Shown here: positions 9,178 to 16,210 of the stretch, in pieces
How the letters are laid out: every line of letters starts with the position of its first letter
Numbering within the stretch: the stretch's first letter is position 1
The notes under the pieces: generated by a model
Seen by the model: only the letters and a program-made list of their open reading frames with translations
The model's database searches: none
Told to the model about the DNA's origin: nothing
Made by a program: the position numbers and the translations under genes
Assembly (NCBI GenBank): GCA_040380855.1
Contig: JBEIIG010000007.1
Coordinates: forward strand, 24,935 to 88,934
Source: VFMC01 sp040380855
Lineage (GTDB): Bacteria; Actinomycetota; Acidimicrobiia; Acidimicrobiales; Ilumatobacteraceae
Reading direction: 5' to 3'
DNA: 64,000 nucleotides

Positions 9178-9223
9178 TTCTTGCGACGGATCGCGTCGAA
9201 TGCGACGCGATCCGTCGCAAGAA
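9178..9223. terminator. Perfect 21-bp inverted repeat between convergent genes
   Basis: Arms at 9178-9198 and 9203-9223 are perfect reverse complements around a 4-nt AATG loop. Both ends are TTCTT/AAGAA, so the same hairpin could end transcripts from either side. It lies between the + gene ending at 9120 and the - gene ending at 9249. There is no long T-tract, so it may also be a protein-binding or repeat element. Confidence 0.65.
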
Positions 9224-9248
9224 TGCCTCTGCGGTGAGCAGAGAGACG

Positions 9249-10481
9249 TCAGCCGACGGCGAGTTCCAGGCCGAGATGACGCATCGCGACCGCGGTGTAC
9301 ATCGTGGCCCCTTCCACCATCGTGGCCTCGTCGAAGTAGACGCGGTTCGAGTGGTTCGGTGCAGCCGTGAACGGGTTGCGATCGTGCGGGGTGGCGCCGA
9401 GGAACATCATCGTGCCGGGCACCCGCTCGATGACGTAGCTGAAGTCCTCGGCCCCCATCACCGGATTGGGGAGCCGGACCATCCGGTTCTCGCCCGCCAC
9501 CGTGCGGGCCACACCCATCGCGAAGTCGGTGAAGTCGGCACCGTTCACCGTGACCGGATAGCCGAGCTTCACGTCGACCTCCACCTGCATCTCGTGCGCG
9601 GCGGCGATGCCCTCGGCCACCCGACGGATGCCGTCGTGCACCTTGCTGCGGGTTCGCTCGCTGACCGCCCGGATGGTGCCCTGGATCTGCGCTGTCTCGG
9701 GAATGACATTGCTGGTGGTTCCCGCCACGATGCGAGCGACGGTGACAATGGTGGGGTCGAACACGTCGATGCGACGGGTGACCATGGTCTGCAGCGCCTG
9801 CACGATCTCGCACGCCACGGGGATGGGGTCGAGCGCACGGTGCGGTTCGCTGGCGTGGCCGCCCTTGCCGGTGAGGGTGATGGTCATCGTGTCGCTCGAC
9901 GCCATCACCGGCCCGGGCCGTGTGCTGAAGAACCCCGACGGAGCCGCCGACGACACGTGCAGGGCGAAGGCACCGGTGACCGGCGAATCGCTGCCGTCGA
10001 CACCGTGCGGACCGACGTTCAGCAGGCCTTCCTCGAGCATGAAGCGGGCACCCGCGTAGCCCTCCTCACCCGGCTGGAACATGAACAGCACCCGGCCGGG
10101 CAGGTCGGCCTGGCGAGCCGACAGCAGCTTCGCCGCGCCCATGAGCATCGACGTGTGCGTGTCGTGACCGCAGGCGTGCATCGCATTGTCGACCTGCGAC
10201 GAGAAGTCGAGCCCGGTGTCTTCCGGCATGGGCAGCGCATCCATGTCGCCGCGTAGCAACACGGTGGGGCCCGGCTTACCGCCGGTGAGCAGCGCCGCGA
10301 TTCCACTGGTGGTCTCGTGCAGCGTCACCTCGAGCGGCAGCCCCTCGATGGCGGCGAGCACGTTCTCGCGGGTGATGGGCAGGTGGTTGCCGATCTCGGG
10401 CCAACGGTGCAGGGTGCGGCGCAACGCCACCATCTCGTCGAGCAGATCGTTGGCTTCCTCGCGGATGTCGTTCACCGTCAT
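9249..10481 (-). CDS. M20 family amidohydrolase (hippurate/N-acyl amino acid type)
   Basis: A 410-residue zinc amidohydrolase of the M20D group. Metal ligands are visible in MHACGHDTHTSM (H102, C104, H106) and QPGEEGYAGARFM (E139, E140), with a later His in VMGAEDFSY-type context. The dimerisation domain lies between about 190 and 300. Enzymes of this type release amino acids from N-acyl or hippurate-like conjugates in the cytosol. It is transcribed divergently from the Nudix gene. The -10 TAGCAT is 6 nt before the ATG, so the message is probably leaderless. Confidence 0.92.
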   Translation of the reverse strand: MTVNDIREEANDLLDEMVALRRTLHRWPEIGNHLPITRENVLAAIEGLPLEVTLHETTSGIAALLTGGKPGPTVLLRGDMDALPMPEDTGLDFSSQVDNAMHACGHDTHTSMLMGAAKLLSARQADLPGRVLFMFQPGEEGYAGARFMLEEGLLNVGPHGVDGSDSPVTGAFALHVSSAAPSGFFSTRPGPVMASSDTMTITLTGKGGHASEPHRALDPIPVACEIVQALQTMVTRRIDVFDPTIVTVARIVAGTTSNVIPETAQIQGTIRAVSERTRSKVHDGIRRVAEGIAAAHEMQVEVDVKLGYPVTVNGADFTDFAMGVARTVAGENRMVRLPNPVMGAEDFSYVIERVPGTMMFLGATPHDRNPFTAAPNHSNRVYFDEATMVEGATMYTAVAMRHLGLELAVG

Positions 10482-10487
10482 GCGCGC

Positions 10488-10493
10488 ATGCTA
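10488..10493 (-). promoter_or_regulatory. -10 hexamer of M20 gene
   Basis: TAGCAT on the minus strand, 6 nt before the ATG at 10481. It shares the TA step at 10492-10493 with the opposing promoter. Confidence 0.5.
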
Positions 10494-10497
10494 GTCA
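10492..10497 (+). promoter_or_regulatory. -10 hexamer of Nudix gene
   Basis: TAGTCA on the plus strand, 6 nt before the ATG at 10504. It lacks the usual final T but starts on the same TA step used by the divergent gene. Confidence 0.4.
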
Positions 10498-10503
10498 GAC
10501 GGC

Positions 10504-11046
10504 ATGAGCGGCGACCCCGGGTCAACCCCGCCCGAGCCGATCGGGGCGCAGGACGAGCTCGTCGACCTGATCGACGAACTCGACCGGGTGCTGGGCACGG
10601 TCACGCGAGCCGAGATGCGGCGGGAACGGTTGCTGCACCGCTGCGTGTTCGTGGCCGTGGTGCATCCCGACGGGCGCCTGCTGGTGCACCGCCGCAGCGA
10701 ACACAAAGATGTGTGGCCGGGTTGGTTCGACATCGCCGTCGGGGGCGTGGTGGCCGCGGGCGAGTCGTACGACGACGCGGCCCGGCGCGAGGTGGCCGAA
10801 GAGGTGGGCCTCGACGACGTAGTACCGCTGGCCGTCGACGACGGGACACCCCGTCTGTACCGCGACGAGCAGGTGGCGCTGCTCGGACGCTGCTACCGGG
10901 TGGTGCACCCCGGCCCGTTCACGTTCGCCGACGGCGAGGTGGTGGAGGCGCGCTGGGTCGACCGGGCGGAACTCGAGCATCTCCTGACGACCGAGCGGTT
11001 CCTGCCCGATTCGCTGTCGCTGCTGCTGCCCCTGCTCGACGACTGA
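10504..11046 (+). CDS. Nudix hydrolase
   Basis: A 180-residue Nudix protein. The Nudix box spans residues 80-102: GGVVAAGESYDDAARREVAEEVGL fits Gx5Ex7REUxEExGU completely, so the enzyme should bind Mg and cleave nucleoside diphosphate derivatives. An N-terminal charged helix (DELVDLIDELDRVLGTVTRAEMRRERLLHRC) precedes it. This resembles the IPP-isomerase-like/YfcD subgroup of Nudix enzymes, but the substrate is unknown. It is a single gene, divergent from the M20 gene. Confidence 0.92.
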   Translation: MSGDPGSTPPEPIGAQDELVDLIDELDRVLGTVTRAEMRRERLLHRCVFVAVVHPDGRLLVHRRSEHKDVWPGWFDIAVGGVVAAGESYDDAARREVAEEVGLDDVVPLAVDDGTPRLYRDEQVALLGRCYRVVHPGPFTFADGEVVEARWVDRAELEHLLTTERFLPDSLSLLLPLLDD

Positions 11047-11184
11047 GCGCTCGCTGACCGAGGTCTCTCTGTCCAAGGCCTCGACGACTGGCACCGAGCC
11101 GAGATGCATTTCCAGGTGGGCGGTTCCGATGTCGTCATTGCCGGTGCTGCTGCCGACCGACGGCTGCAGCAGGAGGACACAGCG

Positions 11185-11454
11185 ATGACCATGTACGGCG
11201 CCAACCCCGAACAGCTGACGGCTCTCGGCCGCAGCCTGCAACGCCAGATCGAGGCGATCGACGCCATGACGAGCAGCATCACGGCGACGCTGGCGGGCAC
11301 CACCTGGACCGGGCCGGCCCGCGACCAGTTCGAACACGACTGGCACACCACGTTCCGTGGCGCACTCGACCGAATGAAGCAGGCGTTCGATGCGGCCGGC
11401 CACGACTGCGTGCGCATGTCGGCCGACCTGCAGCGGTTGCTCGGCCCCCGCTGA
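11185..11454 (+). CDS. WXG100 family protein (ESAT-6-like)
   Basis: An 89-residue helical-hairpin protein. The start at 11185 is chosen because AGGAGG lies 8 nt upstream; a longer frame from 11104 lacks such a site. The turn has the WxG signature at W41-G43 (TWTGPA), between two helices of about 35 residues. WXG100 proteins are usually substrates of type VII (ESX/Esx) secretion. No EccC-type ATPase or other secretion component is in this window, so the exporter must lie elsewhere. Confidence 0.85.
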   Translation: MTMYGANPEQLTALGRSLQRQIEAIDAMTSSITATLAGTTWTGPARDQFEHDWHTTFRGALDRMKQAFDAAGHDCVRMSADLQRLLGPR

Positions 11455-11493
11455 GCCGACATCACCTGTCAGGCGACTCTCCATCCTGCGCCA

Positions 11494-11614
11494 CCCCGAG
11501 CGCGATGAGCAACCTGCGTACCAGCTGCGCAACCCGCTCATCGCCACTGGGCCGCCAGTCAACGCGATGAGCAACATGCGCACGGACTGCGCAACTCGCT
11601 CATCGCGCTCGGGG
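11494..11614. repeat. Tandem pair of 43-bp imperfect palindromes
   Basis: Copies at 11502-11544 and 11564-11606 share GCGATGAGCAAC at one end and CTGCGCAAC plus GCTCATCGC at the other; each can fold on its 9-bp ends. The outer flanks also match: 11494-11510 is the perfect 17-bp reverse complement of 11598-11614. The block fills most of the gap between the WXG100 gene and the next gene. It may be a REP-like element, a terminator or a binding site. Confidence 0.75.
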
Positions 11615-11672
11615 GCTCGAGGGCGGACGACGCCGTCGCCGGCGGGCCGGGCGGCGGGCCGGACGTGACCGG

Positions 11673-11678
11673 TACCAT
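11673..11678 (+). promoter_or_regulatory. -10 hexamer, leaderless-type
   Basis: TACCAT is 6 nt before the GTG start at 11685 of the thiamine-binding/HTH/HAD operon. Confidence 0.5.
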
Positions 11679-11684
11679 GGCGCC

Positions 11685-11939
11685 GTGCTGCGTCTGGAGT
11701 TCACCATCGAGCCGTTCGTCGAAGGGCAACCCGGTCCACACGTGCTGTCGGCCGTGACTGCTGCAGAGTCGCTGGGCGTGGCGGTCGAGTTCGGCCCGTT
11801 CGGATCGAGCTGTGTCGTGCCGGGCGAGCGGGCCGGGGCCGTGGTCGGTGCCATCGTCGACGCCGCAGTCGCCAACGGTGCCACCAACGTCACTGTCGAC
11901 ATCGCTCGGCTCGACGACGAGCCGGAGGCCTCACGATGA
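11685..11939 (+). CDS. Thiamine-binding family protein (MTH1187/YkoF-like)
   Basis: An 84-residue single-domain protein of the ferredoxin-like fold known from MTH1187 and YkoF. The pattern FTIEPFVEGQPGPHVLSAV, then VEFGPFGSSCVV and a C-terminal GATNVTVDIARL strand is typical. Members bind thiamine or its pyrimidine part in the cytosol; no enzyme activity is known. It opens a three-gene operon with 4-nt overlaps. Confidence 0.8.
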   Translation: MLRLEFTIEPFVEGQPGPHVLSAVTAAESLGVAVEFGPFGSSCVVPGERAGAVVGAIVDAAVANGATNVTVDIARLDDEPEASR

Positions 11940-12307
11940 GCGGCCTGCCCCGGCACCCGCTGGTGCTGTCGGTGCGGCCGATCATCGAAGCCCTTGGTGC
12001 CCAACTGGTACCGCTCGACGAACGCGAGCCGGGCGACCTGCCGCTGAAGTGGGAGGGCACCGAAGTGGCTGCGGTGCGCATGGCCCCGCTCCACGGCGCA
12101 CTCGACCGACTGATCGAAGGGGTCGAACGCGAACTCGGCGGCCGCCTGCCACAGCTCGGCCGCGAAGACAAACAGCGCGCCATCCGCCTGCTCGACGACC
12201 TCGGGGCCTTCACCCTGCGACGCGCCGTGGAAGACGTGGCCGACGCCATGGGCGTGAGCCGCATCACCGTCTACAACTACCTGAACGCGCTGCACCGAAC
12301 GCCATGA
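11936..12307 (+). CDS. Small regulator with YheO/DauR-type helix-turn-helix
   Basis: A 123-residue protein overlapping the previous gene by 4 nt. The C-terminal half matches the HTH found at the end of YheO/DauR regulators: DDLGAFTLRRAVEDVADAMGVSRITVYNYLNAL. The N-terminal part (to about residue 70) lacks the usual PAS-like sensor domain and instead has the short LVLSVRPIIEALGAQLVPLDERE segment. A DNA-binding role is likely. Its position after a thiamine-binding protein suggests it may sense or report thiamine status, which is inference only. Confidence 0.7.
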   Translation: MSGLPRHPLVLSVRPIIEALGAQLVPLDEREPGDLPLKWEGTEVAAVRMAPLHGALDRLIEGVERELGGRLPQLGREDKQRAIRLLDDLGAFTLRRAVEDVADAMGVSRITVYNYLNALHRTP

Positions 12308-12993
12308 CCCGGCCGTACGACATCGTCGCGTTCGATGCCGACGACACCCTGTGGGCCAGCGAGGACGGGTTCCGCGCCAACGAGTTGCGATTCGTCGAAC
12401 TGATCTCGCCCTACGCCCCCGAGGGTGTCGACGTGAAGGCAGCGCTCACCGCGGTCGAGCGGGCGAACCTGTCGGCGTTGGGGTACGGCGTGAAGGCGTT
12501 CGCCATCTCGATGGTCGAGGCCGCGCTGTCGATCACCCAGCACCGTGTGCCCAACACGGTGATCGGTGAACTGGTGGCCATGGCCCGCGCCCAACTGGAG
12601 GCACCCGTGGAACTGCTGCCACATGTGCCCGAGGTGCTCGAACGGGTGGGGGCGGCCTACACGCTGGTGCTCATCACCAAAGGCGACCTGGTGCACCAGA
12701 CCCGCAAGATCAACACCAGCGGTCTGGCCCACCACTTCCACCATCTCGAGATCGTCCTCGAGAAAGATGTCGACACCTACGCCCGGTTGCTGCAGCGCTG
12801 GGCGATCGCACCCGAGCGGTTCTGCATGGTGGGCAACAGCGTGCGCAGCGACATCCTGCCGGTGATGGCCCTCGGCGGGCACGGCGTGCACGTGCCGTAC
12901 CACCTGCTGTGGGAGCTCGAGCACGTCGAGCACGACGAGCACGTCACCGAATTGTCGTCACTGGCCGACCTGCCGGCACTGCTGGGCTGTTAG
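12304..12993 (+). CDS. HAD family hydrolase
   Basis: A 229-residue cytosolic haloacid-dehalogenase-type phosphatase. Motif I is FDADDTLW (nucleophile D11, acid/base D13), motif II is LITKGD, and motif III/IV is MVGNSVRSDILPV. A helical cap lies between motifs I and II. The ATG overlaps the HTH gene stop by 4 nt, so it ends the thiamine-binding operon. The substrate is unknown; phosphatases acting on thiamine-pathway phosphates exist in this superfamily, but nothing here proves that. Its stop codon overlaps the stop of the convergent lipase gene (TTAG). Confidence 0.9.
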   Translation: MTRPYDIVAFDADDTLWASEDGFRANELRFVELISPYAPEGVDVKAALTAVERANLSALGYGVKAFAISMVEAALSITQHRVPNTVIGELVAMARAQLEAPVELLPHVPEVLERVGAAYTLVLITKGDLVHQTRKINTSGLAHHFHHLEIVLEKDVDTYARLLQRWAIAPERFCMVGNSVRSDILPVMALGGHGVHVPYHLLWELEHVEHDEHVTELSSLADLPALLGC

Positions 12994-13955
12994 CCGGCAC
13001 TGCGAGCGGTGTCGACCATGGCCCGCACCCAGGCGACATAGCGGTCGAGCGCCACGGCAGCCATGCGGTTCGGCAGCGAGTCGAACCCGTGCATGCCCTC
13101 GGGGTACACGTCGAGCGTGGTGTCGGTGCCCGCCATCCACCACCGTGTGGCGATGAACATCGTGTCGTCGACCAGGGCGTCGCGGGTGCCCACACTGAAC
13201 TGCGCCGGCGGCAGGTCGTGGAGCGATGCGTGCAGCGGCGACACAGCGGGGTCGCGGCGCTCGTCGCGGGTGCGGCCCGGTGCATACCCCTCGGCCAGCC
13301 ACTCCGAATGCGGGGTCGACAGCACCAGCGACTCGGCACCCCAGTTGCGCATCGACGGGGTGAGCCCGAGGTCGTACCAGCCGTAGCAGAGGTGTGCCCC
13401 GGCGAAGGGCGTGAGCCCGTGCCGGTCGCGCAGGCGCAGCAGCGTGACCACCACCAGATTGGCGCCGGCCGACTCACCACCGATGAACAGTGGGCCACCA
13501 CCCAGGTCGGCGGCGTGCTCGAGGAACCACAGGGCTGCGGCCTCGCAGTCGTCGGCCCCTGCCGGGAACGGGTGCTCGGGGGCCAGGCGGTAGTCGACGC
13601 TCACCACGGTGAGGTTCATGCGGTCGACGATCACCCGCAGGAAGTCGTCGTACTCGCGCGGCGAGCCGTAGGTGAAGCCACCGCCGTGGATGTGTAGGAA
13701 CACGCCGTCGGGCCGCGCGGCACGGATGATGCGCAGCGGGATGTCGCCCGCCGGGCCGGCGATGCTGGGCGTCTCGGCACGTGGGTCGGCCACCGGCAGC
13801 GGGAACGCGCTGCGGCCCGACTCGCGGGCCGCGCGCACCTTGGAGGGCGGGATCTCCTCCATGCGCACACCCGCCATCGCGGCGGCCATCTGGTCGTTGG
13901 CGGCACGGGTTTCGGCCAGGGTGTCGTCGTCGACAGCGACGAACGTGAGGCGCAT
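12990..13955 (-). CDS. Alpha/beta hydrolase, hormone-sensitive-lipase family
   Basis: A 321-residue esterase/lipase. The oxyanion HGGG motif is at residues 90-93 (LHIHGGGFTYGSP) and the nucleophile is in GESAG (S162). VSVDYRLAPEHPFPA is the family signature between them, and the C-terminal catalytic His region is YPEGMHGFDS. Members hydrolyse short acyl esters in the cytosol. An ATG at 13955 is preferred to the adjacent GTG at 13958. It is 13 bp downstream of coaA on the same strand and may be co-transcribed. Confidence 0.9.
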   Translation of the reverse strand: MRLTFVAVDDDTLAETRAANDQMAAAMAGVRMEEIPPSKVRAARESGRSAFPLPVADPRAETPSIAGPAGDIPLRIIRAARPDGVFLHIHGGGFTYGSPREYDDFLRVIVDRMNLTVVSVDYRLAPEHPFPAGADDCEAAALWFLEHAADLGGGPLFIGGESAGANLVVVTLLRLRDRHGLTPFAGAHLCYGWYDLGLTPSMRNWGAESLVLSTPHSEWLAEGYAPGRTRDERRDPAVSPLHASLHDLPPAQFSVGTRDALVDDTMFIATRWWMAGTDTTLDVYPEGMHGFDSLPNRMAAVALDRYVAWVRAMVDTARSAG

Positions 13956-13968
13956 CACCGGCGCCGGA

Positions 13969-14907
13969 TCAGAGCCGCCGCAGCGACACGTCGGTCACCC
14001 GGTGGTCGATGCCCTTGCGCAACAGCAGGCTGGCCCGCGAGCGGGTGGGCTCGATGTTCTCGCGCAGGTTCTTGCCGTTGATCTCGCGCCAGATGCCACG
14101 GGCGGTCTCGACCGCTTCGTCGCGAGTGAGGTGGGCGAAGTTGCGGAAGAAGCTGTCGGGGTCTTGGAACACGGTGTCGCACAACTTCAGGAACCGCTCG
14201 ACGTACCAGTGCTCGATGTGCTCTTCGTCGGCGTCGATGTAGATACTGAAGTCGAAGTAGTCGCTGACGAACTCGTTCGCCTCGCCCTTGGTGGGGGCGC
14301 CCACCTGCAACACGTTGAGCCCCTCGAGGATGAGGATGTCGGGCTGACGGACGACGATCTCCTCGCCGTCGACGATGTCGTACACGACGTGGCTGTACAC
14401 CGGTGCGGTCACCTCGGCCGCGCCGCTCTTCACCTCGCGCAGGAACTCGATGAGGCGCCGCGTGTCGTAGCTCTCGGGGAACCCTTTGCGGTTCATGATG
14501 CCGCGCTCGGTGAGCACCCGGTTGGGGTGCAAGAACCCGTCGGTGGTGACGAGGTCGACCTGCGGGTGGTCGGGCCACCGGGCCAGCAGCGCCTGCAGGA
14601 TACGGGCGAACGTGCTCTTGCCCACCGCCACGCTGCCCGCCACCCCGATGACGTAGGGCACCTTCGGGGCCAGTGTGCCGAGGAAGGCAGCCGACACCTT
14701 GTGCAGGTTCTGCGTGGCTGCGACGTAGAGGTTGAGCAGGCGGGTGAGCGGCAGGTAGACCGCCGCCACCTCGTCGAGATCGATGCGGTCGTTGATACCG
14801 CGCAGGGCCACCAGCTCGCTCTCGCGCAACGTGAGCGGTGTGGCGGCGCGCAAGTCGGCCCAGTCGCCGCGAGGGAAGGTGAGGTAGCGGCCAGCCGCGT
14901 CGGTCAC
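13969..14907 (-). CDS. coaA: Pantothenate kinase, type I
   Basis: A 312-residue kinase for the first step of coenzyme A synthesis, phosphorylating pantothenate. The P-loop is GVAGSVAVGKST (residues 88-99, K97). Other type I hallmarks are LVTTDGFLHPN, MNRKGFPESYD, PVYSHVVYDI and LILEGLNVLQV. Length matches the E. coli enzyme. The GTG at 14907 is chosen because it gives the family N-terminus, and a -10 TAGGGT lies 8 nt upstream. The gene is divergent from the methyltransferase gene with only 24 bp between start codons. Confidence 0.95.
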   Translation of the reverse strand: MTDAAGRYLTFPRGDWADLRAATPLTLRESELVALRGINDRIDLDEVAAVYLPLTRLLNLYVAATQNLHKVSAAFLGTLAPKVPYVIGVAGSVAVGKSTFARILQALLARWPDHPQVDLVTTDGFLHPNRVLTERGIMNRKGFPESYDTRRLIEFLREVKSGAAEVTAPVYSHVVYDIVDGEEIVVRQPDILILEGLNVLQVGAPTKGEANEFVSDYFDFSIYIDADEEHIEHWYVERFLKLCDTVFQDPDSFFRNFAHLTRDEAVETARGIWREINGKNLRENIEPTRSRASLLLRKGIDHRVTDVSLRRL

Positions 14908-14915
14908 GGTGGCGA

Positions 14916-14921
14916 ACCCTA
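14916..14921 (-). promoter_or_regulatory. -10 hexamer of coaA
   Basis: TAGGGT on the minus strand, 8 nt before the coaA GTG. It overlaps the plus-strand -10 by the TA step at 14920-14921. Confidence 0.55.
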
Positions 14922-14925
14922 CGCT
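14920..14925 (+). promoter_or_regulatory. -10 hexamer of the methyltransferase gene
   Basis: TACGCT, 6 nt before the ATG at 14932. Both divergent genes appear leaderless and share a TA step. Confidence 0.55.
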
Positions 14926-14931
14926 GCCCGC

Positions 14932-16185
14932 ATGGGCGCGCCACAACCAGCGAGGGCGACACCGGCTGCCCCCGCAGCCTCGCGGCGAAAGCAGTTGGGC
15001 GCCTGGTACACGCCCGACGAGTTGGTCGAGCAGGTGGTCGACCACGTTCTCGACGCAGCGTCGTTCGGCGACGGGGTGGTGCGTGTGCTCGATCCGGCCT
15101 GTGGCGACGGTCGCTTCCTCGCCGCCGTCGGCCGTCGGGTGGGCGCTCGGGCCGAACTGACGGGGTGCGACATCGATGCCTCCGCAGTGGCTGCCGCCCG
15201 CAATGCGCTCGGCCCGGCAGCCACCCTCGTCGAGGCCGACGCGCTCGCCCACGACTGGGGCGACAGCCGGTTCGACATCGTGGTGGGCAATCCGCCGTTC
15301 CTGAACCAGCTCGCCCGTGCCACCAGCCGCGGCGGTCGATCTCGGTACGGAGGCGGGCCCTACGCCGACTCGGCCGCCGTGTTCCTGGCACTGGCGGTGC
15401 GGCTGGTCGCCCCCGGAGGGTGTATCGGCCTGGTGCTGCCCCAAGCCCTCCTGTCGGCACGCGATGCCGCACCGATCCGCGACGAGGTCGACGCCGCGGC
15501 CGCGATGCGGTGGATGTGGTGGAGCGACGAGCACCTCTTCGACGCGCAGGTGCGCGTGTGGGCCGGTGCGTGGGAGGTGGCGGGCCGTCAGGGTGCCGTG
15601 CACCGTTCGTGCGGCACCGACTTCGAACGCATTGCCGACATGGCGATGCCGACGATGTGGACGGCACTGCTCACCGGCGGCTCACCGGACCGCTACGACG
15701 GGCCGGTGCTGGCCGACATCGCCACGTTCACCGCCGACTTCCGCGACCAGTACTACGGCCTCGTCGGTGCGGTGGGCGACGATGTCGACGGACCACCGCT
15801 CGTCACCTCGGGCCTCATCGACCCGGGTGTGTGCCACTGGGGCATCCGCCCGGTGCGCTTCGCGAAACAGCGGTACGCCGCGCCGCGGGTGGCCCTCGAG
15901 CGCCTGTCGCCACGCCTCCAGCACTGGGCGGCACAGCGGTTGGTTCCCAAGGTGTTGATCGCCAACCAGACCACCGTGATCGAAGCCGTGCACGACCCTG
16001 GGGGCGACTGGCTGCCCAGCGTGCCCGTCATCACCTGTACGAGCGGCGACCCGGAACGGGTGATGGCCGTGTTGTCGTCGCCCGCCGCCACCGACTGGGT
16101 GCACCACCATGCCGCGGGCAGCGGCCTCGGTGCCGGCAGCGTGCGCCTCAATCCGAGGTTGCTCGGTTCCATTCCGCTGCGTTGA
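14932..16185 (+). CDS. Adenine-N6-type DNA methyltransferase, orphan (TaqI/Eco57I-like)
   Basis: A 417-residue class I SAM-dependent methyltransferase. Residues 24-35 (AWYTPDELVEQV) match the X region of gamma-type N6 methylases. The SAM motif I is LDPACGDGRFL (53-63), the second acidic motif is GCDID (78-82) and catalytic motif IV is NPPF (120-123). The C-terminal 150 residues resemble a target-recognition domain with KVLIANQTT and the end LNPRLLGSIPL, as in TaqI-like enzymes. No restriction endonuclease is adjacent, so it is either a solitary methylase or the catalytic part of an incomplete system. The recognition site cannot be read from sequence. Confidence 0.85.
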   Translation: MGAPQPARATPAAPAASRRKQLGAWYTPDELVEQVVDHVLDAASFGDGVVRVLDPACGDGRFLAAVGRRVGARAELTGCDIDASAVAAARNALGPAATLVEADALAHDWGDSRFDIVVGNPPFLNQLARATSRGGRSRYGGGPYADSAAVFLALAVRLVAPGGCIGLVLPQALLSARDAAPIRDEVDAAAAMRWMWWSDEHLFDAQVRVWAGAWEVAGRQGAVHRSCGTDFERIADMAMPTMWTALLTGGSPDRYDGPVLADIATFTADFRDQYYGLVGAVGDDVDGPPLVTSGLIDPGVCHWGIRPVRFAKQRYAAPRVALERLSPRLQHWAAQRLVPKVLIANQTTVIEAVHDPGGDWLPSVPVITCTSGDPERVMAVLSSPAATDWVHHHAAGSGLGAGSVRLNPRLLGSIPLR

Positions 16186-16210
16186 CGAACCGCTTGTCGG
16201 CGCGGAACGG

